From Verrucomicrobiia bacterium (GTDB lineage Bacteria > Verrucomicrobiota > Verrucomicrobiia > Limisphaerales > UBA9464), in the NCBI GenBank assembly GCA_019634635.1, contig JAHCBB010000007.1:1-64000 (forward strand): a stretch of DNA of 64,000 bases. Reading direction: 5' to 3'. The notes beneath the pieces were generated by a model. It did no database searches. It saw only the letters and a list, made by a program, of their open reading frames with translations, and was not told the DNA's origin. Position numbers and translations under genes: made by a program. This document shows positions 28,290 to 36,843 of the stretch, piece by piece. Every line of letters begins with the position of its first letter. The first letter of the stretch is position 1.

Positions 28290-28757
28290 ATGAATCTCGG
28301 TGACATCCTGACAGCAAAGCAGATCGTACCGGAGCTCCGGGCCACGGACCGGTGGTCCACCATTGACGAGCTGATCGGGGTGCTGGTGGACGCCGGGAAG
28401 ATTGATCCGGCGGATCGCGAGGCCGTCACGGCCGTCGTCAAGAAGCGGGAGCAGTCCATGAGCACCGGGATCGGCTTTGGCATTGGGATTCCGCATGCCT
28501 CGACGGATCTGATTCAGGAGGTGGTTGCCGCGTTTGGACGATCCAAGGAGGGGGTGAACTTTGACGCGCTCGACAACCAACCGGTCCATCTGGTCACCCT
28601 GTTCCTCGTGCCGCAGGGCCAGTTCCAGAAGCACCTGCACACGCTCGCCGGAATCGCCAAGGTCCTGCGCAAGGAGGAATTCCTGAAGGCGCTCGAGGAT
28701 TCGGAAACCGCCGAGGCCATCATGGATGTGGTGCGGCACTATTCGGCACAGCGGTGA
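28290..28757 (+). CDS. PTS EIIA domain protein (PtsN / EIIA-Ntr-like)
   Basis: 155 residues forming one fructose/nitrogen-type EIIA domain. The phosphorylatable histidine is H69 in GIGIPHASTD, preceded by the conserved KKREQSMSTG stretch, and the C-terminal half has HLVTLFLVPQGQFQKHLHTLA. There is no EIIB or EIIC domain, and no HPr or EI gene in the window, so a regulatory role of the PtsN type is more likely than sugar uptake. Some family members act with potassium transporters or stress signalling. argS begins 78 bp downstream on the same strand. Confidence 0.88.
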   Translation: MNLGDILTAKQIVPELRATDRWSTIDELIGVLVDAGKIDPADREAVTAVVKKREQSMSTGIGFGIGIPHASTDLIQEVVAAFGRSKEGVNFDALDNQPVHLVTLFLVPQGQFQKHLHTLAGIAKVLRKEEFLKALEDSETAEAIMDVVRHYSAQR

Positions 28758-28835
28758 CGGCGCGATGCCGCACCTGCGCCGCCCCGGCCCGCTGAGCACC
28801 GGGCACCGGCGGCTCCCACCCGGAGGCAACCTTTC

Positions 28836-30632
28836 GTGGAATCCCAACTCCCCCATGCCGTTTTCGAGCGCCGGTTGCGCGCCGTGATCGCCCGTGTCCT
28901 GCCGGAGGCGGATCCCGCAACCGTGCAGGTGCGCGCGTGTCCGGATCCGCGGCATGGCGACTATCAATGCCCGGGGTTCATCGCGATGGCGCGCGAACTG
29001 CGGCGCAATCCCCGCGAACTCGCCACGGCGGTGGCCGTGGCCTATGCCGCACTCCGGGAGGAGGACGGCGGCCTCCCGGTGGAATCCGGGCTCCAAGTCG
29101 AGGTTGCCGGTCCCGGATTCCTAAACATTCGTTTATCACCCGGGGCCGTTGTCGCGGCGGTTCATGAGGCCGCAGCCGGGACTTTCTTCGAGCGGACCGC
29201 GAAGTCCCGCACGGTCGTCGTGGATTTCAGCTCGCCAAACATTGCCAAGCCGATGCACGTGGGCCACATCCGGTCCACGGTCCTGGGGGACTGCCTGAGC
29301 CGCGTGTTCCGCGCGCTGGGCCACCGGGTGATCACCGACAATCACCTGGGCGACTGGGGCACGCAGTTCGGCAAGCTGCTGGTGGCCTGGAAACATCAAC
29401 TCGATGCCGGGGCCCTCGAACGCGACCCGATCGCGGAGCTCGAGCGCCTGTATCGTGCCGAAAACAGCGCCGGCGAGGCCGATCCGTCGCGACTGGATCT
29501 GGCCCGGCGCGAGCTGGTCGCCCTGCAATCAGGGGATCCCGAGAACCTGGCGATCTGGCGGGAAATGATCCGCCGGTCCCAGGATCAGTTTGATTTGATC
29601 TACGGCCGTCTCGGAGTGCGGTTCGACCACACCCTTGGCGAGAGCTACTACAATCCGCAACTGCCCGGCATCGTGGAGGCGCTGCTCGCCGCGGGCATCG
29701 CCCGGGAAAGCGACGGTGCCGTGGCCGTGTTCAGCGACGGTTCGCCGCCTCCGAAGGAGGATCCGTTTCTCGTGAATCGTGACGGGGAATGGGTGGCCGA
29801 CCCGGCACTCGTGCGGAAGCGCGATGGCGGATTCAACTACACCACCACCGATCTCGCCACGCTCGACCACCGGGTGCGCACCTGGGCGCCGGACGAAATC
29901 CTCTATGTCGTGGACGACCGACAGGCACCGCATTTCCGCAAGCTGTTCCGGGTCTTCGAACGCTGGCAGCCGGAGGCGGCGGCCCGGACCTCCCTGCGTC
30001 ACATCGGCTTTGGCAAGATTCTCGGAGACGACGGCCGCCCGTTCCGCACACGTTCGGGCGACACGATCCGGCTGGGCGATCTGCTCGACGAGGCCGAGGA
30101 TCGGGCGCGACGACTGGTGGATGGGAAACGCCCCGATCTGCCGGAAGCCACCCGGCGCGAGATTGCGCGGATCGTCGGCATCGGTGCGGTCAAATACCAG
30201 GACCTGCTGCCCAACCGTCAGAGCGATTACGTGTTTTCGTGGGACAAGATGCTGTCCCTCACGGGCAACACGGCCCCGTATCTTCAATATCAGTGCACCC
30301 GGGCACGGAAGGTGGTTGCCGATGGAGGCGCGGCCGATCCGGGTCGTTGGCTCCACGCGGTGCCGACGGCGCCCGGGGAGCTCGCCCTGCTCAAACACCT
30401 GCTGCTCTACGGCCCCACCTTGGAGGCGGTGGCCGCAGAATGTCGTCCGAATTATCTCTGCAACCATCTTTACGAGCTCGCGGGGCATTACTCGCGGTTT
30501 TATGAGAGCTGTCCGGTGCTGCGCGCGGAGGAGCCGTCGCGAAGCCTGCGATTGTCCCTGTGCGACCACACGGCCCGCGTGCTGTCTCATGGACTCCAGT
30601 TGCTGGGCATCGAGTCCCCGACGGTCATGTGA
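28836..30632 (+). CDS. argS: Arginyl-tRNA synthetase
   Basis: 598 residues, normal for the enzyme, which charges tRNA-Arg in the cytoplasm. An N-terminal Add1 domain (about 1-105) precedes the class I core, with SSPNIAKPMHVGHIRST carrying the HIGH signature as HVGH (about 130-146) and DNHLGDWGTQFGKL after it. The C-terminal anticodon-binding helical domain has the ArgS-specific ending (YELAGHYSRFYESCPVL...LGIESPTVM). The start is GTG at 28836, supported by a GGAGG about nine bases upstream; no closer ATG gives a full N-terminal domain. A cognate tRNA-Arg(CCG) lies at 44966. Confidence 0.96.
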   Translation: MESQLPHAVFERRLRAVIARVLPEADPATVQVRACPDPRHGDYQCPGFIAMARELRRNPRELATAVAVAYAALREEDGGLPVESGLQVEVAGPGFLNIRLSPGAVVAAVHEAAAGTFFERTAKSRTVVVDFSSPNIAKPMHVGHIRSTVLGDCLSRVFRALGHRVITDNHLGDWGTQFGKLLVAWKHQLDAGALERDPIAELERLYRAENSAGEADPSRLDLARRELVALQSGDPENLAIWREMIRRSQDQFDLIYGRLGVRFDHTLGESYYNPQLPGIVEALLAAGIARESDGAVAVFSDGSPPPKEDPFLVNRDGEWVADPALVRKRDGGFNYTTTDLATLDHRVRTWAPDEILYVVDDRQAPHFRKLFRVFERWQPEAAARTSLRHIGFGKILGDDGRPFRTRSGDTIRLGDLLDEAEDRARRLVDGKRPDLPEATRREIARIVGIGAVKYQDLLPNRQSDYVFSWDKMLSLTGNTAPYLQYQCTRARKVVADGGAADPGRWLHAVPTAPGELALLKHLLLYGPTLEAVAAECRPNYLCNHLYELAGHYSRFYESCPVLRAEEPSRSLRLSLCDHTARVLSHGLQLLGIESPTVM

Positions 30633-30655
30633 CCGACCGCGGCGCGGTCCACGGG

Positions 30656-31750
30656 TCAGGCGATGGCTGCGGACGGACGCGGCCGGAAGAGGTAGTGCGA
30701 GACGAACCATTCGTTGCCGTCCCGAAACCCCCAGAGCTCGGCGCACGCCATGAAGAACACCCGCCAGTACACCCACCACCGGGTGACCTCGGCCTGTCCA
30801 TAGGTCTCCCCCAGGAGGGGTCTCAGCTCGACCTCATGGGCATCCATGTTGCGCAGCCAGTCCTCTGCGGTCCGCTGATAATGGCGCCCGTTGACACACC
30901 AGTGCTCCAGCAGCTCGACATCCCGCTGGAAGTACAGCAGGAGGCCGTCGCTGGGCATCATCCCGCCGGTGAAGAAATGGCGGGCCATCCAGTCCGAGGC
31001 CTCCCGGGCCTCGAACGGGTAGGCGTATTCGCGGTGGGTGAAAATGTGGACGAACAGCCTTCCGTCCGGCCGCAGCCAGCGCGCGATCCGGGCCAGCAGC
31101 ACCTCGTAGTTCCTCATGTGCTCAAACATCTCGACGGAGACCACCCGGTCGAACCGTCCCCTGCAGTGCCGCGGGTGCGCGGATGCCGCGGAACTTGCGG
31201 ACACCTCCGCCTCCGGCTCAAACCCGTTCATGTCGCAGGTCACGATCTCCACGTTGCCCAATCCCCGCCGCGCTGCCTCGGCCACGATGTGCTCGCGCTG
31301 GCTGCGGGAATTGGAGACGGCGGTGATCCGTGAGTTGGGGTAGCGCGCGGCCATCCAGAGCGTCAACGAGCCCCAGCCGCATCCGAGCTCCAACACCTCC
31401 TGACCGTCCGCAAGCTGAGCCCGTTCGCAGGTCAATGCCAGCATGAGCTCCTCCGCCTCGGCGAGGGTCTCATTTCCGGTCGGATACAGGCAGGCGCTGT
31501 ACTTGAGCCGCGGGCCGAGGCAGCGCTCAAAAAAGCGGGTGGGGACCTCATAGTGCTGTTCGTTGGCGGCCGCCGTCTGGATGGCGACCGGGGCCTCCCT
31601 CAACCCGGCTATGAGCTGCATCTGGTGCGCCCGTTGCGCCGCGATGTCCCCCCGATGCTCCTGCCGCAGGCGTTGCCGGAGCAGGTGGCGGATGCCCGCG
31701 CGCAGCACGAAGTCGGGGAAGACGTCCCGGGTCAACAGATTGTCCATCAT
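30656..31750 (-). CDS. Cyclopropane-fatty-acid-synthase-family methyltransferase (paralogue 2)
   Basis: 364 residues, SAM-dependent. The sequence has [17 protein letters not shown], the family KYSACLYP motif, the SAM-binding [16 protein letters not shown] (about 125-140) and the [17 protein letters not shown] catalytic-site stretch. The usual product is a methylated or cyclopropanated unsaturated phospholipid acyl chain, but this shorter subgroup has poorly known chemistry. It is the last gene of a five-gene minus-strand operon with a second paralogue, DUF1295, DUF1475 and DUF1365. Only 24 bp separate it from the DUF1295 gene. The convergent argS stop lies 23 bp away. Confidence 0.88.
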   Translation of the reverse strand: MMDNLLTRDVFPDFVLRAGIRHLLRQRLRQEHRGDIAAQRAHQMQLIAGLREAPVAIQTAAANEQHYEVPTRFFERCLGPRLKYSACLYPTGNETLAEAEELMLALTCERAQLADGQEVLELGCGWGSLTLWMAARYPNSRITAVSNSRSQREHIVAEAARRGLGNVEIVTCDMNGFEPEAEVSASSAASAHPRHCRGRFDRVVSVEMFEHMRNYEVLLARIARWLRPDGRLFVHIFTHREYAYPFEAREASDWMARHFFTGGMMPSDGLLLYFQRDVELLEHWCVNGRHYQRTAEDWLRNMDAHEVELRPLLGETYGQAEVTRWWVYWRVFFMACAELWGFRDGNEWFVSHYLFRPRPSAAIA

Positions 31751-31774
31751 GGCGCAGGGAGGAAGGGCCGGGCT

Positions 31775-32632
31775 TCAGCGGCCGGGTGCGGAGGCCGTGG
31801 TCCGGCCCGCAGCGGCGCGCCTGGGGAACCACGGGATGAACGCGCTGGTGGTGCGCTGGTATTCCCGGTAGGCCTCACCCTTGGATTTTAGGGACAGGGC
31901 CTCGGTCATCGGGATGCCCGTGACATTGATGAGGAAATGGGCCATCAGCATTGGCGCGACCATGCCGACCCAGCCCCAAGGCGTTCCGAGGGCGAACACG
32001 CCGTATCCCAGCCAGATCAGCCATTCGAAGAAATAGTTGGGGTGCCGCGAGTACCGCCAGAGACCCGACTGGCAGACCTTCCCCCGGTTCGCCGGATCCG
32101 ATCGGAACCGCGACAATTGCCGGTCGGCGAGGCTCTCTCCAACCCATCCGGCCGTCCACAGCCCGAGTCCCGCCCACGCGGCGGCTCCAGGCGCCGCCGC
32201 GGCGCCCCCCGGGTTCGCATATACCAGCAGCCAGGGGGTTGCCAGAACCGCCTGCAACACCCCTTGGAGTTGATAGAATCCGAACATGCGCTGGGAAACT
32301 GCGGCACCCCACTCGGACCGCAGTTGTGCGTACCGGACGTCTTCGACCGGATGATGCGACCGGATCCGGACCGCCAGATGAAGTGCCAGACGGAGGCTCC
32401 AGAGGACCACCATGGCGGTCAGCAGGCTGTGCGAGGATCGAAGGGCGGCCGGCAGATCGGAAAGGTTCACCCAAGTGAACGCGAGCAGCGCGATGACGGC
32501 GAATCCGCCCGACCATACGGCATCCACGATGCCGTAGTTCCGCCACCGTTCCGCGAGAAGGAACGTGGCACTCATCTCGACGACGGCAAAGGCCAACGAC
32601 AGGCCGAGCAGGATCCAAAACAGGCTGTTCAT
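31775..32632 (-). CDS. DUF1295 membrane protein (steroid 5-alpha-reductase-like / isoprenylcysteine methyltransferase-like fold)
   Basis: 285 residues with about six or seven membrane helices. The C-terminal half carries the DUF1295 signature: LWRYSRHPNYFFEWLIWLGY (about 195-214), then GIPMTEALSLKSKGEAYREYQRTTSAFIPWFP, cited here in part. The family resembles steroid 5-alpha reductases and is suspected to reduce a double bond in a lipid. In this operon it probably acts on the product or substrate of the neighbouring cyclopropane-synthase paralogues; that is inference. Nine bases separate it from DUF1475 upstream. Confidence 0.85.
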   Translation of the reverse strand: MNSLFWILLGLSLAFAVVEMSATFLLAERWRNYGIVDAVWSGGFAVIALLAFTWVNLSDLPAALRSSHSLLTAMVVLWSLRLALHLAVRIRSHHPVEDVRYAQLRSEWGAAVSQRMFGFYQLQGVLQAVLATPWLLVYANPGGAAAAPGAAAWAGLGLWTAGWVGESLADRQLSRFRSDPANRGKVCQSGLWRYSRHPNYFFEWLIWLGYGVFALGTPWGWVGMVAPMLMAHFLINVTGIPMTEALSLKSKGEAYREYQRTTSAFIPWFPRRAAAGRTTASAPGR

Positions 32633-32641
32633 GGCTTGGCT

Positions 32642-32983
32642 TCACGCGGTCCCGTTGCGCCGGGAAACCAGCTGATCCAGTGAAGCAGACGGTGGCAGGA
32701 GGGCGAGTTGACGGAGCAGGTAGACGGCCATGGCGATGTTGCCGAGCAGGAGGATCGCCACCAGCCACGAGAGCCGGGACGCCCACGTTCGCTCCTTGTA
32801 GGCCAGCCACAGCCAGAAGGTGAGGAATGCGAAGTAGGTGTCGAACAAGGTGGCGATGAACCAGGGATGTCCGCCCACGGACGCCGGGATGTTCCAGAGT
32901 GCGACCCGCGACGAGGCCCAACCGGTCACCGCCAGCATGGCCACCAGCACACCGCCAAACACCCAGCGCAGCGCAATGATCAT
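32642..32983 (-). CDS. Small DUF1475-like membrane protein
   Basis: 113 residues with about three transmembrane helices. Features resembling DUF1475 are WNIPASVGGHPWFIATLFDTYFAFL (about 29-53, cited in part) and KERTWASRLSWLVAILLLGNIAMA. The function is unknown. A strong Shine-Dalgarno (AGGAGG) sits about six bases before the ATG at 32983. Its position between a cyclopropane-synthase paralogue and DUF1295 suggests an accessory membrane subunit of the same lipid pathway. Confidence 0.75.
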   Translation of the reverse strand: MIIALRWVFGGVLVAMLAVTGWASSRVALWNIPASVGGHPWFIATLFDTYFAFLTFWLWLAYKERTWASRLSWLVAILLLGNIAMAVYLLRQLALLPPSASLDQLVSRRNGTA

Positions 32984-33043
32984 GATCTCCTCCTCATGCG
33001 GCGCGATCGGGCCGTCACCAGTCCGACTGCCGCCCTCGTGCCT

Positions 33044-34408
33044 TCACCGTCCTGCCGCGGGCACGCCGGGCCGCCCCCAGGTGGCCTGCACGACGCTGAT
33101 GTTCCTCCACTCGAAGGCCGCCTCGCAGTAAGCCAGATAGTAGTTCCAAGTTCGCAGAAACCGCTCGTCAAACCCCTGGGCCAGAATCTCATCCCGGCGC
33201 GAATTGAAGCGGTCGCGCCAGCATCTGAGGGTTCGGGCGTAATCCCTGCCAAAGTCATGAAGATCCTCCAGCCAGAGGTCGCCGGTCCGCTGGATGGCCT
33301 GCCCGACGCGGTTCATTGAAAGCAGCAGGGAGCCGGGGAAAATGTGCTTCTGGATCCAGTCCACACCCCGGCGCAGTTCGGCGTGTCGCGCATCCGGGCA
33401 GGTGATGAACTGGGCGGCGAAGCGCCCGTGCCGGTGCAGCAGGGACTGGACCTTGCCGAAGTAGGTCTCCAGGAAACGGTCGCCCACCGCCTCCAGCATC
33501 TCGATGCTGACGACGTGGTCGAAACGTCCCGAGAGGTGCCGGTAATCCTGCAGCCGGACACGGGCCCGTTCGGCGACGCCTTCGCGGACAAAGCGATCGG
33601 CGGCGTACGCCGCCTGCGCCTCGGAGATGGTGACCGTGGTCACGCGGCACCCGTGGTGCCGCACGGCGTGGCAGGCAAACCCGCCCCAGCCGCCACCGAT
33701 TTCCAGAACGTGATCCTGCGGACGCAAACGCAGCTGCCGGCACAGCCGCTCATACTTGGCCGCCTGGGCGGCCGCGAGATCCTGCTCCGGGGATTCGAAC
33801 AAGGCCGCGGAATAAGTCATCGTGGGGTCGAGCCAGAGCGCGTAAAAATCGTTCCCCAGGTCGTAGTGGGCGCGGATGTTGCGGCGGGACCCCGGAAGCG
33901 AATTGCGGTTCAGCAGGTGGCGGAGGCGGTTGGCCTTCGCCAGGAAGCCGAGGCGGCGATCGTGCCCGGCGGATCCGGACATGCAGGGCGCTACGTCCAC
34001 ATTGGCGCAGAACCAGCCGACCACGGCCGCGAGGTCCGAAGTCTCCCAGTCTCCATCCTGGTAGGCCTCGCCAAATCCGATGTCTCCGTGAAACACGCCG
34101 CGGCGGAAAAACCGCGGCCTCCGGAGGATCATTTCGGCCTCGGGTCCCGGACGGCTCCCGCCAAAGACGCGCGTCGTGCCATTGGGAAGGCGCAACGAAA
34201 GCCGCCCCCGGGGCATGCGCGCGAAGGCGTCGAGCACCCGCGCCTCGCACCAGCGGTCGAGCCACCCGGGCGCCGGGGCTGTGGACCCGGAGATCGAATC
34301 GGAATCAGAATCGGCCGCGGTGGAGGTGGCGAAAGCCAGCGGGTTGGAATCGAGTTCGTTCACGGGAGCAGGAGGCGGTTCACGGGGCGTGTTCCACGGG
34401 CGCGACAC
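33044..34408 (-). CDS. Cyclopropane-fatty-acyl-phospholipid synthase (paralogue 1)
   Basis: 454 residues, with the long N-terminal domain of true CFA synthases (about 50-165: LRLPNGTTRVFG, GDIGFGEAYQDGDWE) and a SAM methyltransferase domain with NIRAHYDLGNDFYALWLD, TMTYSAALFESP, LEIGGGWGGFACHA and SIEMLEAVGDRF. It transfers a methylene from SAM to cis-unsaturated phospholipid chains, or a related methylation. The start is GTG at 34408; an in-frame GTG at 34363 is equally possible, and the first 45 residues are low-complexity Ser/Asp. It follows DUF1365 by 82 bp, the pairing seen in many CFA gene clusters. Confidence 0.92.
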   Translation of the reverse strand: MSRPWNTPREPPPAPVNELDSNPLAFATSTAADSDSDSISGSTAPAPGWLDRWCEARVLDAFARMPRGRLSLRLPNGTTRVFGGSRPGPEAEMILRRPRFFRRGVFHGDIGFGEAYQDGDWETSDLAAVVGWFCANVDVAPCMSGSAGHDRRLGFLAKANRLRHLLNRNSLPGSRRNIRAHYDLGNDFYALWLDPTMTYSAALFESPEQDLAAAQAAKYERLCRQLRLRPQDHVLEIGGGWGGFACHAVRHHGCRVTTVTISEAQAAYAADRFVREGVAERARVRLQDYRHLSGRFDHVVSIEMLEAVGDRFLETYFGKVQSLLHRHGRFAAQFITCPDARHAELRRGVDWIQKHIFPGSLLLSMNRVGQAIQRTGDLWLEDLHDFGRDYARTLRCWRDRFNSRRDEILAQGFDERFLRTWNYYLAYCEAAFEWRNISVVQATWGRPGVPAAGR

Positions 34409-34490
34409 GAACCCGGGCCGTCCGAAGCAGAGGGGTGTGATCGTTGCAATCTGGAGCTGCCGGACACGGTCTCATGGGCGTGAAACGGAT

Positions 34491-35366
34491 TCAGGGATTT
34501 GCGGTGGACGCCGCCGGTGGGCGGTGACCCTCGCGAAGGCTCCCGTGGGGGCGGAACACCCCGCGCTGAGCTTCCAATCCATCCGCCTTGCGGTGCCATG
34601 GAAGCTTCTTTCGCCAGAGCTGCAAGGCCTGCCAGTGGATCAGCGTCATCACGCGGAGCGTCACCAGGGGATGGCGAAGCGTCAGGCGCAACAACTGCCC
34701 GTCGGTCAGCGGAATCCGGTCCCCGCGGAGCGTGCTGACCAGCAGCGTCCGCCCCCCGGACGTCACATCGTTGATCACGATCGCCAGGCGTTCACCCGGG
34801 CGACGCAACCGGAAGTCGAATCGCACCTCCAGGTCGCTGAAGGGCGACACGTAGAACTGTTTGGGAACGACCCGGGAAAAGCGGCCGTCGCCCCGGGGGT
34901 CCGACGGGATGAAATACGGCTTCAGTTCGCCGAACGTGTTGCCCACCTCAGCCACCGCCCCGATCGGTTCGCCGCCTCGCGTTTCCAGAAAAAAGAAGCT
35001 GACCGGATTGAAGACGTAGCCCGCGATCCTCGGCAGGGTGACCAGCGTCATTCGCGCATCTTCCGGCACCGCCACCGACTCCGAGGCCAGCCATGCTCGA
35101 ACGGAGTTCTTGAGGCCGCGCGCCGAGGGCGGCTCCGGGTACTCGAGGTGATCCCGGTCCCGCAGCTCGTAGAGATTCCTCCGGTTCCAACCCAGGAATC
35201 GGAGCCGTCGGGACAGTACCGGCAGTTCATCCAGGTCCACCGACAGCAGGAAGAGCCCGTATTCAAACCGGTGGGACCGGGGCGACAGCCGATGGTGCAT
35301 CACCCGGCAGTCGTAAAGGCACGACCGGGCTTCAGGATCGGCAGGCACTGCGGTGGACAAACCCAT
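34491..35366 (-). CDS. DUF1365 domain protein
   Basis: 291 residues with DUF1365 landmarks: LYDCRVMHHRLSPRSHRFEYGLFLLSVDLDEL near the N-terminus (cited in part), then AGYVFNPVSFFFL, AEVGNTFGE, KQFYVSPFSDLEV and TLRVMTLIHWQALQLW. The biochemical role is unknown, but the gene is regularly found beside cyclopropane-synthase paralogues and lipid oxidoreductases. It heads the five-gene operon. The FAD-dependent oxidoreductase usually found with it is absent from this cluster. The ATG at 35366 gives a standard start; the open frame upstream to 36128 is the antisense of the secretion ATPase gene. Confidence 0.88.
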   Translation of the reverse strand: MGLSTAVPADPEARSCLYDCRVMHHRLSPRSHRFEYGLFLLSVDLDELPVLSRRLRFLGWNRRNLYELRDRDHLEYPEPPSARGLKNSVRAWLASESVAVPEDARMTLVTLPRIAGYVFNPVSFFFLETRGGEPIGAVAEVGNTFGELKPYFIPSDPRGDGRFSRVVPKQFYVSPFSDLEVRFDFRLRRPGERLAIVINDVTSGGRTLLVSTLRGDRIPLTDGQLLRLTLRHPLVTLRVMTLIHWQALQLWRKKLPWHRKADGLEAQRGVFRPHGSLREGHRPPAASTANP

Positions 35367-35616
35367 CGGGCAAAATTCTTGGTTGGAACTCCTTGGAAGC
35401 CGATCGTCGCACAAGTTCCCGAATTCGCCACAAGAGCGCCTGAATTTCCAGGTGAGCCCGACGGCCGGATCCGCCAGCCACCCCGGAAGACCTCCGGACC
35501 GGAAGCCGACCGGCCCAAGCCGCGAATCTCCTGCGAACGGGGCTGCACGAAATGTTGTCGCCTTGCGACCCCGAATCCACATCCTCGACCACGTTCGCCG
35601 CAGTAATTCCGACTCC

Positions 35617-36837
35617 ATGAGTTCCCAGACCGTCCAGTTCCTCCAGTCCTGTCGCTCCGACGAGGAGATTGACATCATGAAACTCGTGGACCACGTGATC
35701 GTGGACGCGGTCCGCTCCGGGGCGTCCGACATCCACATCGAGCCCTGGGAGAGCTCGGTGGCGGTCCGGATTCGCTTGAGCGGGGTCCTGAACGAACTGA
35801 TCCACCTGCCCAGCGACCTGCTGCCCAAGATCGTGGGCCGGCTCAAGATCATGTCCAACCTGATCGGCCATGAGACCACGCTGCCACAGGAAGGTCGGGC
35901 CAACACGTTTGAGGAGGCCGGCAATGTCGTGCTCCGCGTGTCCACCTTCCCGACAATCCGCGGGGAGAAGGTGGTCATCCGGATTTTCGATCCGCGCGGA
36001 CGCAGCTTTGAACTCGACGGGCTCGGCATCGAACTCGACACGTTGGAAACCCTCAAGGAGCTGCTGGCAAAGCCGACCGGGCTGATCCTTCTCACCGGTC
36101 CCACCGGCTCCGGAAAGACCACCGCCATCTACGCGGCGTTGCATCATTTGATCGAGCGCGCAGGCCCCAGCATCAGCATCGCCACGGTCGAGGATCCGGT
36201 GGAGTTCAACCTGCCGTTGATTGCCCAGTCCCAGTGCAATCCGGCACGCGAATACACCTACCCGATCGCCTTGCGTTCGCTCATGCGGCAGGACCCCCAG
36301 GTGATCATGATCGGCGAGATCCGGGACCCCGAGACGGCGAATATCGCCGTGCAGGCCGGGCTCACCGGGCACCTGGTGCTCAGCACCATCCACGCGGCAA
36401 GCACCCCCGGGGTGTTCGCCCGGCTGATCAACATGGGCATCGAGCCCTTCCTGCTCGCGTCGTCCATTGCCGGGGTCATGGGCGTGCGACTCGTCCGGCG
36501 GAACTGTCCGGTCTGCGCCGAGGCTTATGCGCCGGAGGACGCGCTCCTGCGGCGGTTGCCGGAGGCGGTGGTTGCCGCAAGCCAGTTCCAGCGCGGCGCC
36601 GGTTGCACCGCCTGCGCCCACACGGGATTCAGCGGCCGCGTCGCCGTGACCGAGATGCTCACGATGGGCGAGAATCTCCGGGATGCCATTCTCGAACGGC
36701 GCCCGACCCGGCACCTGGAACAGATTGCGGTTGCCGACGGGCTTCAGACCCTCTGGAACAAGGGGCTGCGCCGCGTGGTTTCCGGGGAGACAACCCTCGA
36801 GGAGCTGATGCGCGTGATCGGTATGGACGGGTTTTGA
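35617..36837 (+). CDS. Type II secretion / type IV pilus assembly ATPase (GspE/PilB family), short form
   Basis: 406 residues from the ATG at 35617. A short N-terminal domain (ASDIHIEPWESSVAVRIR) comes first, then the ATPase core with Walker A GPTGSGKTT (about 160), a TVEDPVEF Asp-box, Walker B as VIMIGEIRDPETA, the His-box GHLVLSTIHA, and a tetracysteine zinc motif (CPVC near 297 and CTAC near 330). It would power pseudopilin or pilin assembly at the inner membrane. The N1 domain found in full-length GspE/PilB is missing. An alternative start at 35353 would add 88 Arg/Pro/Ser-rich residues that do not resemble N1. No other secretion genes are adjacent. Confidence 0.88.
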   Translation: MSSQTVQFLQSCRSDEEIDIMKLVDHVIVDAVRSGASDIHIEPWESSVAVRIRLSGVLNELIHLPSDLLPKIVGRLKIMSNLIGHETTLPQEGRANTFEEAGNVVLRVSTFPTIRGEKVVIRIFDPRGRSFELDGLGIELDTLETLKELLAKPTGLILLTGPTGSGKTTAIYAALHHLIERAGPSISIATVEDPVEFNLPLIAQSQCNPAREYTYPIALRSLMRQDPQVIMIGEIRDPETANIAVQAGLTGHLVLSTIHAASTPGVFARLINMGIEPFLLASSIAGVMGVRLVRRNCPVCAEAYAPEDALLRRLPEAVVAASQFQRGAGCTACAHTGFSGRVAVTEMLTMGENLRDAILERRPTRHLEQIAVADGLQTLWNKGLRRVVSGETTLEELMRVIGMDGF

Positions 36838-36843
36838 GCCGGT

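Noticed and set aside
35367..36128. Upstream extension of the DUF1365 frame
   Set aside because: Ser/Arg-rich antisense of the secretion ATPase; DUF1365 homology begins at 35366.
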